Of a DNA stretch of 64,000 nucleotides, positions 62,018 through 64,000 are shown one piece after another. Numbering within the stretch: the first letter of the stretch is position 1; every line of letters begins with the position of its first letter. The notes under the pieces are model-generated. The model saw only the letters and a list, made by a program, of their open reading frames with translations, was not told where the DNA came from and did no database searches. The DNA is taken from contig NZ_PDNW01000005.1 of NCBI RefSeq assembly GCF_002849655.1, positions 62,001 through 126,000 on the forward strand, read 5' to 3'. Made by a program: the position numbers and the translations under genes. The DNA is from Pollutimonas subterranea (GTDB lineage: Bacteria > Pseudomonadota > Gammaproteobacteria > Burkholderiales > Burkholderiaceae_B).

Positions 62018-64000
62018 TCACTCAGCAACGACCAGTGGCAAATCACCGCTTTGTTGCGCGCCGAGCGGCTTCGTTTTCCGTGCAATCAAGGTGTAGGCCA
62101 CTGGCACGACGAAAAGTGTCAACAAAGTGCCCAGGCTGAGGCCCCCGACCAGTACCCACCCGATTTGCTGGCGTGATTCGGCGCCTGCGCCGGTCGCATA
62201 AGCCAGTGGCAGAACGCCCAGCACCATGGCGCCCGTGGTCATAAGTATAGGACGCAAGCGCAACACGCTCGCTTCGGTGACTGCCTCGAAGATATCGACA
62301 CCCTCTTCCCGTAGCTGGGTGGCAAATTCGACAATAAGAATTCCATGCTTGGTAATGAGGCCCACCAGGGTAATAAGCCCGATCTGGCTATAGATCGACA
62401 AGGTCCCGCCCGAGAGCCACAAGGCCAGCAAGGCGCCTGTCATGGACAACGGTACAGAGAACATGATGACCAGGGGATTGCGCCAGCTTTCGAACTGCGC
62501 GGCCAGGACTAGGTAAATAAAGGCCAACGCCATCACGAAAACCAGGTAGATACTTCCTGACGAGTCACGAAACTCGCGGGACTGCCCGTCGAGGTCGGTC
62601 TGTACAGTACGCGGCAACGTATCGCTTGCCACCTGGTTCATGTGCTCGAGCACCTCGCCCAGCGCATAGCCCGGAGCGATCGATGCCTGGACCTTCACCG
62701 CACGCAACCGGTTGAAGTGGTTCAGCGACTGTGGAGAAACGCTCTCGACCACATCGACAAAATTCGACATCTGCACCATGCTGCCGGCATTGGTACGCAG
62801 GTAGATATCGGAAATGTCGGCCGGATCGGCACGATCAGCCTTCTTGACTTGGACGATGACATCGTACTGTTCACCGCTGTCCTGGAAACGCGTGACTTGG
62901 CGCCCGCCCAGCATCGACTCCAGCGTACGCCCTACGTCGCCCACGTCGATGCCCACATCGGCCAATTTGTCGCGGTTGACAACCACCCTGAGCTCCGGCG
63001 TATTCAGCCGCAAATCCGTGTCGATATTCTGCAGCCCCGGGTAGTCGCGCAGCTTGTCGACGAAGCCGCCTACAAGCTTGGCCATCTCGGGATAGCTGGC
63101 CTGGCTCATTATCACGAAATCGACGGGCTTGGACGTGGCACGCTCGCCCAGCGACGGCGGGTTGGTCGGAAAGGCGCGTACACCCGGTAGCGCGGCAAAA
63201 CTGGGCTGCAACGCCGCGGCAATGCTTTGTTGCGAACGCGACCGCTCATCCCAGGGCTTGAGGCGCAGGATGGCTATGCCGTCGATAACGGTGGGATAGC
63301 CGATGATGGTCTGATTGCCACTCGCCTCTGGTATGTCGGCATAGAAGCTTTCAATCTTCATCACGCTTTGCTTGGTGTAGTCCATGGTGGACCCTTCCGG
63401 TGCGCTGACCATCCCGTATATGACGCCGCGATCTTCGATGGGGGCAAGCTCGCTTTTAACCGTTTTGAATAAGACAACGCTGCCCGCGGCCACCGCCAGC
63501 CCAACCAGCAGCACTATGATGCGGTGCCGCAGTGCGCGCGCCAGGCCATTGCGATAACGCTGGGTCAGGCCCACCAGCAGGTTCTCGATAAAGGTATAGA
63601 CACGCCCATGGCCGACTTCGTGGCGCAGCATCGTTGCGCACATCATGGGTGTAAGGGTCAGCGCTATGAATCCGGACACCAGCACCGCGCTGGCCAATGT
63701 CAGTGCGAATTCAATGAACAGGCGGCCCGTACGGCCGGTGGCAAAGGCCAATGGCGCATACACGGCCACCAATGTAAGCGTCATGGCGACGACGGCAAAG
63801 CCGATCTCTTTGGAGCCCAGGAAGGCCGCCTCCAGCCGGGTCTTGCCCTCTTCGATGTGCCGGAAAATATTCTCGAGCACGACAATCGCATCGTCGACAA
63901 CAAGGCCAATGGCCAGCACCATGGCCAGCAGCGTCAATGTATTGATGGAGAAACCAAACAGGTACATGATCCCGCATGCCCCGATGAGCGACACGGGAAT
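62018..64000 (-). CDS. RND-family efflux pump permease, 5' partial
   Basis: The frame is open to the window end; the first 661 residues seen are the C-terminal two thirds of a protein of about 1,030. LTLLAMVLAIGLVVDDAIVV, followed by NIFRHIEEGK, is the TM4 segment with the proton-relay Asp pair. A large periplasmic porter loop follows, then GLITLVGLITKHGILIVEFA (TM10) and the MTTGAMVLGVLPLA segment. The sequence is of the hydrophobe/amphiphile-efflux (HAE1) type that works with a membrane-fusion protein and an outer-membrane channel. These would be encoded upstream or elsewhere. The GTG at 63994 is internal, not a start. Confidence 0.92.
   Translation of the reverse strand: MPVSLIGACGIMYLFGFSINTLTLLAMVLAIGLVVDDAIVVLENIFRHIEEGKTRLEAAFLGSKEIGFAVVAMTLTLVAVYAPLAFATGRTGRLFIEFALTLASAVLVSGFIALTLTPMMCATMLRHEVGHGRVYTFIENLLVGLTQRYRNGLARALRHRIIVLLVGLAVAAGSVVLFKTVKSELAPIEDRGVIYGMVSAPEGSTMDYTKQSVMKIESFYADIPEASGNQTIIGYPTVIDGIAILRLKPWDERSRSQQSIAAALQPSFAALPGVRAFPTNPPSLGERATSKPVDFVIMSQASYPEMAKLVGGFVDKLRDYPGLQNIDTDLRLNTPELRVVVNRDKLADVGIDVGDVGRTLESMLGGRQVTRFQDSGEQYDVIVQVKKADRADPADISDIYLRTNAGSMVQMSNFVDVVESVSPQSLNHFNRLRAVKVQASIAPGYALGEVLEHMNQVASDTLPRTVQTDLDGQSREFRDSSGSIYLVFVMALAFIYLVLAAQFESWRNPLVIMFSVPLSMTGALLALWLSGGTLSIYSQIGLITLVGLITKHGILIVEFATQLREEGVDIFEAVTEASVLRLRPILMTTGAMVLGVLPLAYATGAGAESRQQIGWVLVGGLSLGTLLTLFVVPVAYTLIARKTKPLGAQQSGDLPLVVAE

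Noticed and set aside
63994-64000. GTG at 63994 as the start of the RND permease gene
   Set aside because: The frame continues beyond the window and the protein would lack its first third, so the codon is an internal Val.

Overview
The window looks like the chromosome of a betaproteobacterium of the order Burkholderiales, most likely family Alcaligenaceae (the Bordetella/Achromobacter/Pusillimonas group). This rests on gene content: several Bug-type periplasmic receptors, a CIRCE-controlled groESL operon, a ribB(X)-ribH-nusB-thiL-pgpA-pncC cluster, a ftsY / rsmD-coaD-ferredoxin cluster, and a RibBA variant without the cyclohydrolase cysteines. I computed no phylogeny.

Bases 1-6,000: the end of a PIN-domain gene; a two-component system followed by a polyprenyl-phosphate GT2 glycosyltransferase and an ArnT-like membrane glycosyltransferase (probably a regulated envelope or lipid A modification unit); and a ParDE-like pair. 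Bases 6,000-16,000: groES-groEL behind a perfect CIRCE operator; a LacI regulator with a palindromic operator in front of a Bug receptor gene; dgkA-pyrF; and the minus-strand riboflavin/nusB/thiL/pgpA/pncC operon. Bases 16,000-24,950: an IclR regulator, a PhnDCEE-type ABC importer, a CYTH-CHAD phosphatase, ftsY, and rsmD-coaD-ferredoxin. Bases 25,000-38,500: asmA with a truncated MOSC-N gene, metY, a YidB-like gene, pntAA-pntAB-pntB, a divergent aldehyde dehydrogenase / ketimine reductase pair (lysine or pipecolate metabolism), a YcgR-like PilZ protein, a FUSC membrane protein and a lone family 3 binding protein.

Bases 38,600-51,400 are accessory and catabolic. They hold a BrnTA toxin-antitoxin pair, catA with a BenM/CatM-type operator, a decayed ring-hydroxylating dioxygenase (alpha subunit broken, beta subunit intact), two tandem IclR regulators, and a divergent six-gene operon (acyl-CoA dehydrogenase, two Bug receptors, a second acyl-CoA dehydrogenase, an AcuI-like reductase, an ADP-forming acyl-CoA synthetase). 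The operon looks like uptake, CoA activation and oxidation of an unidentified carboxylic acid.

Bases 51,550-61,110 are a mobile island. A 9.26 kb segment (51,846-61,109) is bounded by 25 bp imperfect terminal inverted repeats matching at 21 of 25 positions, with three more related 22 bp repeats just inside the left end. Inside lie a 2,085-residue protein with an N-terminal PD-(D/E)XK (Cap4/DUF4297-like) nuclease, a STAND-type NTPase and a very long C-terminal region, and an overlapping 226-residue partner gene. This is the architecture of Avs-type anti-phage sensors and is the best candidate here for an undescribed defence system. A dead ISL3-family element and further ISL3 right-end remnants sit at the island's edges, and a sulfatase-modifying-enzyme (FGE) gene is cut off beside its left end. 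After the island come tRNA-Val(CAC), dnaQ and the 3' part of an RND efflux permease gene.
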